Source of the DNA: CAVVXX01 sp052389895
GTDB taxonomy: Bacteria > Pseudomonadota > Alphaproteobacteria > Micropepsales > Micropepsaceae
Reading direction: 5' to 3'
DNA length: 26,813 bases
Assembly: GCA_052389895.1 (NCBI GenBank)
Contig: JBQTHM010000030.1
Coordinates: forward strand, 1-26,813
This document shows, one piece after another, positions 8,480-15,103 of this stretch. The position numbers and the translations under genes are program-made. Below the pieces are notes generated by a model. It made no database searches. It saw only the letters and a program-made list of their open reading frames with translations, and was not told the DNA's origin. Within the stretch, counting starts at the first letter, position 1. Every line of letters starts with the position of its first letter.

Positions 8480-8520
8480 GGCGAATGAATTGTGATTGAA
8501 AATTCTGTTTGTCATTCGCC
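8480..8520. repeat. 9-bp inverted repeat in the folK / NYN-gene divergent spacer
   Basis: GGCGAATGA (8480-8488) and TCATTCGCC (8512-8520) are exact inverted copies 23 bases apart, inside the 139-base spacer of a divergent gene pair. The location suits an operator controlling both genes. No regulator can be named from the sequence. Confidence 0.55.
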
Positions 8521-8602
8521 GATTACAGGTTAGAAGCGAGAGCCTTGCTTCATCTGCTTTCGCAATTTCGGCCAGGCAATCCCAATTTCAATGGAGACGA
8601 TT

Positions 8603-9190
8603 ATGCTCTTTTACCCCCAGGAACGCATCGCACTGTTTATCGATGGCGCCAATCTCTATGGCGCGGCCAAAGGCCTGCAGTTCGACATCGATTACAAGCG
8701 ATTGCTCGAGCTCTTTGCGCGCAAGGGTGTGCTTGTGCGTGCATTCTATTACACCGCGCTTGCGGACGAGCAGGAGTTTTCGCCTCTTCGTCCGCTGATC
8801 GACTGGCTCGACTACAACGGCTTTGCGGTCGTGACGAAGCCCTTGAAGGAATATACCGATGCGCAGGGCCGCCGGCGCGTTAAGGGCAACATGGACATCG
8901 AGCTGGCCATAGACGTGCTTGAGATGGCCGAGCGCGTAGACCACATCGTGATATTTTCGGGCGACGGTGACTTCCGCAAGCTCGTGGAGGCCGTGCAGCG
9001 CCGTGGCCGCCGCGTGAGCGTGGTTTCTACAATCCGTACGCAGCCACCGATGGTGTCCGACGATCTGCGCCGCCAAGCGGACAATTTCATCGAGCTGGAG
9101 GAGCTGAAGCCCCTTATCATGCGCGAGGGCGGGCCGCGCCAAAACTTCGGCCAGCCGCAGACAACGGCGACCTTGGCCGAATCGGCATAG
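8603..9190 (+). CDS. NYN domain protein, LabA/DUF88 family (PIN-like)
   Basis: The 195-residue product belongs to the LabA/DUF88 group of NYN domains, PIN-like folds thought to be metal-dependent ribonucleases. The acidic residues expected at the active site are present: ALFIDGANLY near the start, GNMDIELAIDVLEMA in the middle, and IVIFSGDGDFRKLVEAVQRRGRRV. VSTIRTQPPMVSDDLRRQADNFIEL closes the domain. A further in-frame ATG lies at 8591, but GGAG sits 6 bases before the ATG at 8603, and that start gives the common family beginning (MLFYPQERIALFIDG). Its RNA target is unknown. It lies near rpoZ/smpB genes, as in many Alphaproteobacteria. Confidence 0.88.
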   Translation: MLFYPQERIALFIDGANLYGAAKGLQFDIDYKRLLELFARKGVLVRAFYYTALADEQEFSPLRPLIDWLDYNGFAVVTKPLKEYTDAQGRRRVKGNMDIELAIDVLEMAERVDHIVIFSGDGDFRKLVEAVQRRGRRVSVVSTIRTQPPMVSDDLRRQADNFIELEELKPLIMREGGPRQNFGQPQTTATLAESA

Positions 9191-9208
9191 CGGCAGCCGG
9201 TCTCCAAG

Positions 9209-9239
9209 TTGACTTGCCACGCCAGTATTCCCGTACATT
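9209..9239 (+). promoter_or_regulatory. possible promoter for the uracil-DNA glycosylase gene
   Basis: TTGACT (9209-9214) and TACATT (9234-9239) are 19 bases apart; GTACAT (9233-9238) gives a spacing of 18. Transcription would then begin at about 9246, the ATG itself, implying a leaderless message. This is an inference from two hexamers only. Confidence 0.35.
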
Positions 9240-9245
9240 TTGGGA

Positions 9246-9887
9246 ATGACGGCGCCACATCAGCCTCCGCGCGACTGCCCGCTCTGCCCACGGTTGCGCG
9301 AATTCCGCCGTGCGAACCGTCGCGCCCATCCGGATTTTTTTAATGATCCCGTTCCGAGCTTTGGACCTTTGGATGCAAAGCTTTTAATTGTGGGGCTTGC
9401 GCCCGGCTTGAAAGGCGCGAATCGCACGGGCCGTCCGTTCACCGGCGATTATGCGGGCGATCTTCTGTACGGCACACTGAAAAGGAAAGGGCTTGCGCAA
9501 GGTGAATACCGGCGGCGCGCCGATGACGCGTTCGAACTGATCGGCTGCCGGATTACGAATGCGGTGCGCTGCGTTCCGCCCAACAACAGACCCTTACCGG
9601 CAGAGATCGCCACTTGCCGGCAATTTCTCTCAGCGGAAATCGCGGCGATGGCGAACCTGGTGGCAATTCTAGCCCTGGGCCAGGTTGCGTACGCCACGGT
9701 GCTGGCCGCGCTTGGCGCGCGCAAGCGAGATCATGCCTTCAGCCACGGGGCACAATGTGTCCATAATGGGATGGCGGTAATCGCGAGCTATCACTGCTCG
9801 CGCTACAACATAAATACGGGCGTGCTGACGGAGAAAATGTTCGACGACGTCATCGCTGCGGCAAAGAAAGCAGCATTTCAGCTTTGA
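9246..9887 (+). CDS. Uracil-DNA glycosylase, family 5 (UDGb-like)
   Basis: This enzyme removes uracil and other deaminated bases from DNA as the first step of base excision repair. The 213-residue product has the family-5 motif GLAPGLKGANRTGRPFTGD (50-68), which lacks the catalytic acid seen in families 1 and 4. ITNAVRCVPPNNRPLPAEIATC follows. Four cysteines (11, 14, 109, 124) fit the 4Fe-4S cluster of families 4 and 5. The C-terminal motif is SYHCSRYNINTG, with His183; most relatives have proline where Cys184 stands. The frame also opens with TTG at 9240, but the ATG at 9246 is the more natural start. No clear ribosome site precedes it. Confidence 0.88.
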   Translation: MTAPHQPPRDCPLCPRLREFRRANRRAHPDFFNDPVPSFGPLDAKLLIVGLAPGLKGANRTGRPFTGDYAGDLLYGTLKRKGLAQGEYRRRADDAFELIGCRITNAVRCVPPNNRPLPAEIATCRQFLSAEIAAMANLVAILALGQVAYATVLAALGARKRDHAFSHGAQCVHNGMAVIASYHCSRYNINTGVLTEKMFDDVIAAAKKAAFQL

Positions 9888-9912
9888 ATTTCTGCTCCGG
9901 AGATTTCAGGAG

Positions 9913-10464
9913 ATGCCCGCAATTGTTCCGTTCGAAAGCCTTGACGCAAAGCAGCGGGCAGATGCCGCACAAGTTCTCATGTGCGCGCTGGCGCACGTGC
10001 CGTCCGCCTATCACACACATGAAGTAGCCAGCGCGGAAGTCGATGAATTCTTCAAAGAGAGCCGCCTAGGATTAGCGGCCGTGGAAGGCGGCGAATTGCG
10101 CGGCTGGATCGGCGGCATCAAGGGCGGATCCTATCGCCACGCCTGGGAGCTGCATCCGTTGGTCGTTGATCCTGCGCATCAGGGCCGGGGGATCGGCACG
10201 CTTCTCGTCAGGGCATTGGAAGACGCCGCGCGCGACGAAGGCGTTCTCACGCTATTCCTTGGCACCGACGACGATTTCGGCGGAACAAATCTTTTCGGTG
10301 CCGATCTTTATCCCGATCCTCTGAAGTCATTGCAGCGCATAGCGCCAGCAAGGGGCCACCCATTCACCTTCTACCGGCGCGCGGGATTCGTAGTCACGGG
10401 CGTGCTTCCGGACGTAAACGGCGAAGGCAAGCCCGACATCTTCATGGCGAAGCGTCTGCGCTAG
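9913..10464 (+). CDS. GNAT-family N-acetyltransferase, aminoglycoside 6'-acetyltransferase-like
   Basis: The 183-residue product is a single GNAT domain. Acetyl-CoA-binding motif A is VVDPAHQGRGIGTLLVRALE, with QGRGIG at 90-95. The C-terminal half (LFLGTDDDFGGTNLFGADLYPD, then HPFTFYRRAGFVVTGVLPD, NGEGKPDIFMAKRL) resembles chromosomal AAC(6')-I-type acetyltransferases more than generic GNATs. Its substrate cannot be told from sequence, and resistance should not be assumed. It starts 25 bases after the glycosylase stop, with AGGAG abutting the ATG, so the two genes are probably co-transcribed. It converges with smpB, overlapping by 4 bp at the stops. Confidence 0.85.
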   Translation: MPAIVPFESLDAKQRADAAQVLMCALAHVPSAYHTHEVASAEVDEFFKESRLGLAAVEGGELRGWIGGIKGGSYRHAWELHPLVVDPAHQGRGIGTLLVRALEDAARDEGVLTLFLGTDDDFGGTNLFGADLYPDPLKSLQRIAPARGHPFTFYRRAGFVVTGVLPDVNGEGKPDIFMAKRLR

Positions 10465-10931
10465 CCCTTCCGCCGCAGCAGCCGCGCCTGCTCCCGCTGC
10501 CAGTCGCGTTTCTTTTCTGTTTGGCGCTTGTCGTGCAGCTTTTTGCCTCGTGCGATGCCAAGTTCGAGCTTGGCGACGCCTTTGGCGTTGAAATAGAGCT
10601 TCAGCGGGATCAGCGTCATGCCTTCGCGCTGCACGGCCGCGGCCAGTTTGCGCGCCTGCGATTTGTGTACCAGCAATTTGCGCACGCGTCTGGGCTCGTG
10701 ATTGAAGCGGTTGGCCATCGTGTATTCGGGAATGTAGGCATTGACGAGGAATATTTCGCCGTCCTTCGCCTGAGCGTAGCTTTCGCCTATCGCCGCCTTG
10801 CCCGTGCGCAAGGACTTCACCTCGCTGCCGGTGAGTGCAATCCCGGCTTCCAGCGAACTTTCGATGGAGTAGTTGTGGCGCGCTTTCCGGTTGTCGGCGA
10901 CAACGCGGGCCTTCGCCTTGTCTTTCGCCAT
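10461..10931 (-). CDS. smpB: SsrA-binding protein SmpB
   Basis: SmpB binds tmRNA and brings it to stalled ribosomes for trans-translation. The 156-residue product has the family motifs NRKARHNYSIESSLEAGIAL, TGSEVKSLRTGKAAIGESYA and the basic C-terminal tail (KKLHDKRQTEKKRDWQREQ), which inserts into the mRNA channel. The open frame extends to 11123 but overlaps dapA. The ATG at 10931, two bases after the dapA stop codon, gives the standard N-terminus. The tmRNA gene itself is not in this window. Confidence 0.96.
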   Translation of the reverse strand: MAKDKAKARVVADNRKARHNYSIESSLEAGIALTGSEVKSLRTGKAAIGESYAQAKDGEIFLVNAYIPEYTMANRFNHEPRRVRKLLVHKSQARKLAAAVQREGMTLIPLKLYFNAKGVAKLELGIARGKKLHDKRQTEKKRDWQREQARLLRRKG

Positions 10932-10933
10932 GT

Positions 10934-11827
10934 TCAGCCGTTGTAAATCCCCGCGAAATGCATCGCCGCCCGCACCGCCTTGCGCGCGGCGTCGCTGGCC
11001 GGCGCGAGGGGCAGACGTACTTCGTCCGTGCAGTGACCGAGCAGCGACGCCGCGAATTTCACCGGGGCCGGACTTGTTTCGATAAACAGCGCATCGTGCA
11101 ACGGCATGAGCCGGTCCTGACATTTAAGCGCCAGCTCGTAATTCCCTGCGAGGCATGCGTTCTGAAACTCGGCGCACAAGCGCGGCGCGACATTGGACGT
11201 CACCGAAATGCAGCCTCGCCCGCCATGCGCCATGAAACCCAATGTCGTCGCATCTTCGCCGGAAAGACGGATAAACGTTCCTGGCAGCGCTGCACGCTCG
11301 CGGCTCGCGCGCGCCAGATTACCTGTTGCGTCCTTGATACCGACGATATTTGCAATTTTGGAAAGCCGCGCCAGTGTTTCCACGCAAATATCGGCCACTG
11401 TTCGCGACGGCACGTTGTAGATGACGATTGGAATGTCTACCGACTCGGCGATCTTTGCGAAATGGCGGTAGATGCCTTCCTGCGTCGGCTTGTTGTAATA
11501 TGGCACGACTGAAAGGACGGCATCCGCGCCGACTTTTTGCGAGTGCCGCGACAGCAGAATGGCCTGTTCCGTGTAATTCGATCCGGCACCCGCGATCACG
11601 GGCGCGCGCCCACGAGCGGCTTCCACACAAATCTCGATGAGCCGCATATGCTCTTCGTTCGTTAGTGTAGGGTTTTCACCTGTCGTGCCGCAGGGAACGA
11701 GGCCATGCGTCCCTTCCGCAATCTGCCATTCTACGAAGCGCCGGTAGGCGTGCTCGTCTATCTCTCCATTCCTGAAGGGCGTGATCAGCGCCGTGATGGA
11801 ACCTTTTATGAGGTCGAGCGCGGCCAT
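10934..11827 (-). CDS. dapA: 4-hydroxy-tetrahydrodipicolinate synthase
   Basis: DapA condenses pyruvate with aspartate semialdehyde, the committed step to diaminopimelate and lysine. The 297-residue TIM barrel contains PCGTTGENPTL, VVPYYNKPTQEG, the Schiff-base lysine Lys165 in IVGIKDATG, and Tyr137-Arg142 in IYNVPSRT. GGGGA lies 9 bases before the ATG. It is the first gene of a dapA-smpB operon and is divergent from slt. The neighbouring slt gene remodels peptidoglycan, which contains the diaminopimelate that this pathway supplies. Confidence 0.96.
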   Translation of the reverse strand: MAALDLIKGSITALITPFRNGEIDEHAYRRFVEWQIAEGTHGLVPCGTTGENPTLTNEEHMRLIEICVEAARGRAPVIAGAGSNYTEQAILLSRHSQKVGADAVLSVVPYYNKPTQEGIYRHFAKIAESVDIPIVIYNVPSRTVADICVETLARLSKIANIVGIKDATGNLARASRERAALPGTFIRLSGEDATTLGFMAHGGRGCISVTSNVAPRLCAEFQNACLAGNYELALKCQDRLMPLHDALFIETSPAPVKFAASLLGHCTDEVRLPLAPASDAARKAVRAAMHFAGIYNG

Positions 11828-11973
11828 GATGAGAGTTCCCCTTACGCACCGACCGCTTTACGCCCCGCCGTTCCGCCCGGCAAGGCGGGCCCCGCGGGAC
11901 AATGTTCTGGCGGCACAAAGTGCGGGCCGCTATCTTGGCGATACGGCCCCGAAAAACGGAAACTGTGTGACGG

Positions 11974-14208
11974 ATGAATTCACGGCGCATTCGCATTGGT
12001 GCGGCGGTGCTGCTGCTCGCGGCACTGCCAGCGGGCGCGCAAAGCCCGCCCGGGCCCGCCATTCCGGGCGTGCGAATGATGGCGCCCATTCCGGACACTC
12101 CACCGGGCGCGCAGGGACGCCACATCGGCCCGCGCTTCCTTAGCCCGTCCGACCGTGAGGCATTCCTTCAGGCCCTTGACGGCGCACGCCGATTTGACTG
12201 GGCGCGCGCTCGCACCGCCGCCGCCCAAGTCAAAGACAAGGTAGCGCGAGACCTATTAACGTGGATGTATTTGCTCGACGACACGAGTGGGGCGCCATTT
12301 AGCGAGATTGACGCGTTCCAGCGCGACCATCCCGATTGGCCACGGCAGGATGCGCTGTTCGCACGCGCTGAGAAGGCACTGCCCGAGAGCGCTTCGCCAC
12401 AATCTGTGCTGACGTGGTTCGGCAGCCGGGAGCCCGTTTCCGGTTGGGGTCTGCTCAAATTGGGCGAGGCGCTGCTTAAGACAGGGGAACGCAGCAGGGG
12501 CGTCGCACTGATCCGCAAAGGATGGATTCAGTTTGGATTCCCGCCCGACGAGGAAGTCCAGATCCTTACCCGCTATGGCGAGCATCTGGGGCCGTTGACG
12601 CACAAGGAACGCATCGAGCGCCAATTGTGGGAAGACGACTGCGGCGGCGCCGAACGGCAGATGGCGCGTGTGGATGCGCACAGCCGCCGTCTGGCCGAAA
12701 CGCGCATCAAGCTCGCGCGCGGCTTAGGCTCGCCGTCGTCAATCTATTCGAATCAGCCTGGACGTGACCGCGACGACGCGGGCATTTTGTTTGATCTCGC
12801 GCGTGCCTATCGCCGCACGGGCGAAGAGGAAAAGGCAACGCAGACACTCCTGCGCATTTCGCACGGCGACGAGGCGAAAAAGTACGCAGCGGCGATCTGG
12901 CCAGAGCGCCACATTGATGCACGAGATTCGTTAAAGGCAGGGCGGCATCGCCCCGCGTACAATCTGGTGTCCAATTCGCATCTGAAGGCCGGCACCGAAT
13001 ACGCCGATGCTGAGTTTCTTGCAGGCTGGATCGCGCTTCGCTTTCTTGAAAGCCCAAAAATCGCGCGCGAACATTTCGAAAAGCTTCTCGCCGCGGTTTC
13101 GACTCCCATCAGCCGGGCTCGCGCGTACTACTGGCTCGGTCGGGCGGATGAAGCGGCCGGCCGTGCTGCGGAAGCGGCGGAGCATTACCAACGCGCCTCC
13201 CAATACGGCACGACATTCTATGGGCAACTCGCGCTTGCGCGAATCGAAGAGCGGCCCAATCTGAATTTGCGCGAGTATACGCCTGAGCCATCCGGGCAGC
13301 GTGCCACCTTTCTTGCGGACAGCCGCGTCCAAGCCATGCGCGTTCTCGCGGAATTCGGCGAAGACGATCTCGTGCGACAGTTTTCCGCGCGCCTTATGCC
13401 GGATGCCGATGCCACAAGATTGCTATTGCTGGCCAACCTGCTGGTTGAATTGAATAACCGCGCTCTCGCCGTACGCGCGGCCAAGCAAGCGAGCTACACT
13501 GACACATATTTGATGGAGCACCTTTATCCTAGCATCGACATTCCGACGGTGCCCCGGCTTGCCGTGCATCCGGAACCTGCTTTGGTTCATGCGATCGCCC
13601 GGCAGGAGAGCGAGTTCGACCCGTTGGCCGTCAGCCGGGCGGGTGCCCTTGGCATTATGCAGCTCATGCCCGGAAGCGCTCGCGCGACGGCGCGCGCCTA
13701 CGGGCTGCCCTATGACCTAGCCGGCCTCACGCGTGACATTCGCTACAACATGCAGTTGGGCCAGGCGCATTTCGCCGATTTCCATTCCCAATGGGGCGGC
13801 TCTTACGTGCTTGCGATCGCGTCGTACAATGCGGGCGAAAACAATGTGCGCAAATGGATTGCCTCCTACGGAGATCCACGAAGCCAAAAGGTGGATCCGA
13901 TCGATTGGATCGAGTTGATACCTTTCGGCGAGACGCGGAATTACGTGCAGCGCGTGCTGGAAAACACGGGCGTCTACCGCAACCGCCTCGCAGGCAGGGA
14001 TACACCTCTGCGGATTCTTGCAGACCTCTACCGGCCGCGCGAGCCGTCCGCGCATGTGATACGTGCGGCGTCGCGTCCGCAGCCCGCACAGGCGGAACGC
14101 CCGGCGCCCATACCGAATCCGGCGCGCGGCGAACCAACTGCGGCAGCCGAAAGTGAATCCCCCTTGCCTGCGCCCATACCTAAGCCATCGGGCACGGCCT
14201 CAGATTAG
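11974..14208 (+). CDS. slt: Soluble lytic murein transglycosylase, Slt family
   Basis: Lytic transglycosylases cut the MurNAc-GlcNAc bond of peptidoglycan and leave a 1,6-anhydro end. The 744-residue product begins with a Sec signal peptide (basic RRIR, hydrophobic AAVLLLAALP, likely cleavage after AGA). A long helical superhelix resembling the Slt70 U-domain follows. The catalytic SLT domain (about 530-690) has AIARQESEFDPLAVSRAGALG, with catalytic Glu545, then GIMQLMPGSA and AIASYNAGENNV. A Pro/Ala-rich tail of about 60 residues closes the protein. It is longer than E. coli Slt70, mostly through its N-terminus and this tail. The 146-base spacer to dapA holds a GC hairpin (GCCC/GGGC type) but no clear promoter. 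Confidence 0.93.
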   Translation: MNSRRIRIGAAVLLLAALPAGAQSPPGPAIPGVRMMAPIPDTPPGAQGRHIGPRFLSPSDREAFLQALDGARRFDWARARTAAAQVKDKVARDLLTWMYLLDDTSGAPFSEIDAFQRDHPDWPRQDALFARAEKALPESASPQSVLTWFGSREPVSGWGLLKLGEALLKTGERSRGVALIRKGWIQFGFPPDEEVQILTRYGEHLGPLTHKERIERQLWEDDCGGAERQMARVDAHSRRLAETRIKLARGLGSPSSIYSNQPGRDRDDAGILFDLARAYRRTGEEEKATQTLLRISHGDEAKKYAAAIWPERHIDARDSLKAGRHRPAYNLVSNSHLKAGTEYADAEFLAGWIALRFLESPKIAREHFEKLLAAVSTPISRARAYYWLGRADEAAGRAAEAAEHYQRASQYGTTFYGQLALARIEERPNLNLREYTPEPSGQRATFLADSRVQAMRVLAEFGEDDLVRQFSARLMPDADATRLLLLANLLVELNNRALAVRAAKQASYTDTYLMEHLYPSIDIPTVPRLAVHPEPALVHAIARQESEFDPLAVSRAGALGIMQLMPGSARATARAYGLPYDLAGLTRDIRYNMQLGQAHFADFHSQWGGSYVLAIASYNAGENNVRKWIASYGDPRSQKVDPIDWIELIPFGETRNYVQRVLENTGVYRNRLAGRDTPLRILADLYRPREPSAHVIRAASRPQPAQAERPAPIPNPARGEPTAAAESESPLPAPIPKPSGTASD

Positions 14209-14254
14209 GCCCCCAGAGCAGTCATTTCCTTTTTTTGGGAAGGGAATAGGTACC

Positions 14255-14563
14255 TCAGCGGCTATCAAGCCACTCGCGCGCAAGCCGCTGTGCTTCGGCG
14301 ATCTGCGACGTGGTCATTTCGCGTGCGAGCTGGGCGCGCCACGACTTGGCGGCGTCAAATCCCCGCTGCGCCGCCAGATTGAACCACTTGTGCGCTGCCA
14401 CATAGTCCACGCGCACGCCCTGGCCCGTGGAGTACGCAAGGCCAAGATTGTACAGCGCATCAATGCGGCCGCTTCGCGCCGCGGCTTCGTATTCCGAAAG
14501 CGTGTCGAAATCCGTGCACGCCATTTCCGGCCCCCGAACAGCTCGCGAGAAGGATTCCCCCAT
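14255..14563 (-). CDS. Small Sel1-repeat protein
   Basis: The 102-residue product carries one clear Sel1-type (TPR-like) helical repeat: ALYNLGLAYSTGQGVRVDYVAAHKWFNLAAQRGF. It is flanked by half-repeats, and the C-terminus reads AQRLAREWLDSR. Such repeats bind proteins; no partner can be named. There is no signal peptide. An internal ATG at 14524 has a GGGGG stretch about 10 bases upstream and gives an equally plausible 89-residue protein. It converges with slt across a 46-base spacer that contains a run of seven T but only a 4-bp stem, so no good terminator. Confidence 0.75.
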   Translation of the reverse strand: MGESFSRAVRGPEMACTDFDTLSEYEAAARSGRIDALYNLGLAYSTGQGVRVDYVAAHKWFNLAAQRGFDAAKSWRAQLAREMTTSQIAEAQRLAREWLDSR

Positions 14564-14619
14564 CCGCGTACGGAGATGATCGGCAGCGCAGGCTGAAGGC
14601 GGGTTAACGCTAACGTTCA

Positions 14620-14636
14620 GGTTTCCTTAAGAAACC
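14620..14636. repeat. short perfect hairpin upstream of the Sel1 gene
   Basis: GGTTTC (14620-14625) and GAAACC (14631-14636) pair perfectly around CTTAA. It lies in the spacer between the basic-peptide terminator and the Sel1 gene. It could be an operator for the Sel1 gene promoter; no function is shown. Confidence 0.4.
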
Positions 14637-14672
14637 AAGACTGCGAGAGCTGGGCTGAGAGGCAAAAACAGC

Positions 14673-14714
14673 AAGGCCGCGGCGCCCCACTCTTGCCGGA
14701 ACAGCCGCGGCCTT
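14673..14714 (-). terminator. Rho-independent terminator with an 11-bp perfect stem
   Basis: AAGGCCGCGGC (14673-14683) and GCCGCGGCCTT (14704-14714) are exact inverted copies around a 20-base loop. On the minus strand the stem is followed within a few bases by a run of five T, and on the plus strand by TTTTC. It therefore suits transcripts arriving from the basic-peptide gene and may work in both directions. Confidence 0.72.
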
Positions 14715-14729
14715 TTCTTCGCCAATGGA

Positions 14730-14752
14730 AGCGCCGTCACACGAGCGGCGCT
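14730..14752. repeat. 7-bp hairpin between the basic-peptide gene and its terminator
   Basis: AGCGCCG (14730-14736) and CGGCGCT (14746-14752) pair perfectly around a 9-base loop. It lies between the stop codon at 14773 and the terminator, so it would be a second stem in the 3' untranslated region of that short message. Confidence 0.5.
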
Positions 14753-14772
14753 GCCATGGTATGCCAATAACG

Positions 14773-14859
14773 CTATCTCTTCGCCTTGCGACGACGGCGG
14801 CGTGTCTTGCGCATCGTCTTGGTGGCGGCTTTTTTCACTTTCCTACGGCGTTTTGCCAT
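14773..14859 (-). CDS. Very small, highly basic protein (28 residues)
   Basis: A 28-codon frame begins MAKRRRKVKKAATK and ends with TRRRRRKAKR. About two thirds of the residues are Lys or Arg and there are no acidic residues. AGGGAG lies 8 bases before the ATG, the best ribosome site in this part of the window. A perfect-stem terminator follows the stop by about 60 bases, so the unit looks like a dedicated short transcript. The composition resembles the basic tails of histone H1-like or ribosomal proteins and suggests nucleic acid binding. No family could be assigned with confidence. A random arginine-rich frame in GC-rich DNA is the alternative, but the signals around it argue against that. 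Confidence 0.6.
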   Translation of the reverse strand: MAKRRRKVKKAATKTMRKTRRRRRKAKR

Positions 14860-14918
14860 TGCAATGACTCCCTCATTGGTCCGGTTTGCGCGAATCGCAC
14901 ATCCCGTAACGCAACGCG

Positions 14919-14948
14919 AATATGGAAGAGTTTATTTGCGCAGTGCAA
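14919..14948 (-). promoter_or_regulatory. possible promoter of the small basic-protein gene
   Basis: On the minus strand TTGCAC (14948-14943) and CATATT (14924-14919) are 18 bases apart. Transcription would start near 14911, giving a 5' leader of about 50 bases. Each hexamer only partly matches consensus. The remaining spacer up to gatB (14949-15103) shows no gene, only a TTCGGCCGAA palindrome at 15094-15103. Confidence 0.3.
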
Positions 14949-15103
14949 CTCCACAGCGGCCTGCACAAAGGCGATTCGCGCATGCGGTGCGCTGAAGCTT
15001 TGCATTTAGGCGGTTTTCAGAAGTTCATCAGTATAAGGACAAGTATTCGTGAGCAAATCCCGAAGGCTTGCGCGAATTGACAATGCGTACATTTTCGGCC
15101 GAA

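Noticed and set aside
14209..14254. T-run in the slt / Sel1 convergent spacer as a terminator
   Set aside because: The run of seven T sits inside a possible loop with only a 4-bp stem, so it does not have the stem-then-T layout of a terminator.
14886..15077. TGCGCGAAT repeated three times (14887, inverted at 14974, 15069) in the gatB spacer
   Set aside because: The same word also occurs inside genes (for example near 9294 and 13237), so it is common in this G+C-rich DNA and not a credible regulatory array.
15076..15081. Consensus TTGACA hexamer downstream of gatB
   Set aside because: No -10 hexamer lies at 16-19 bases, and there is no plus-strand gene after it.
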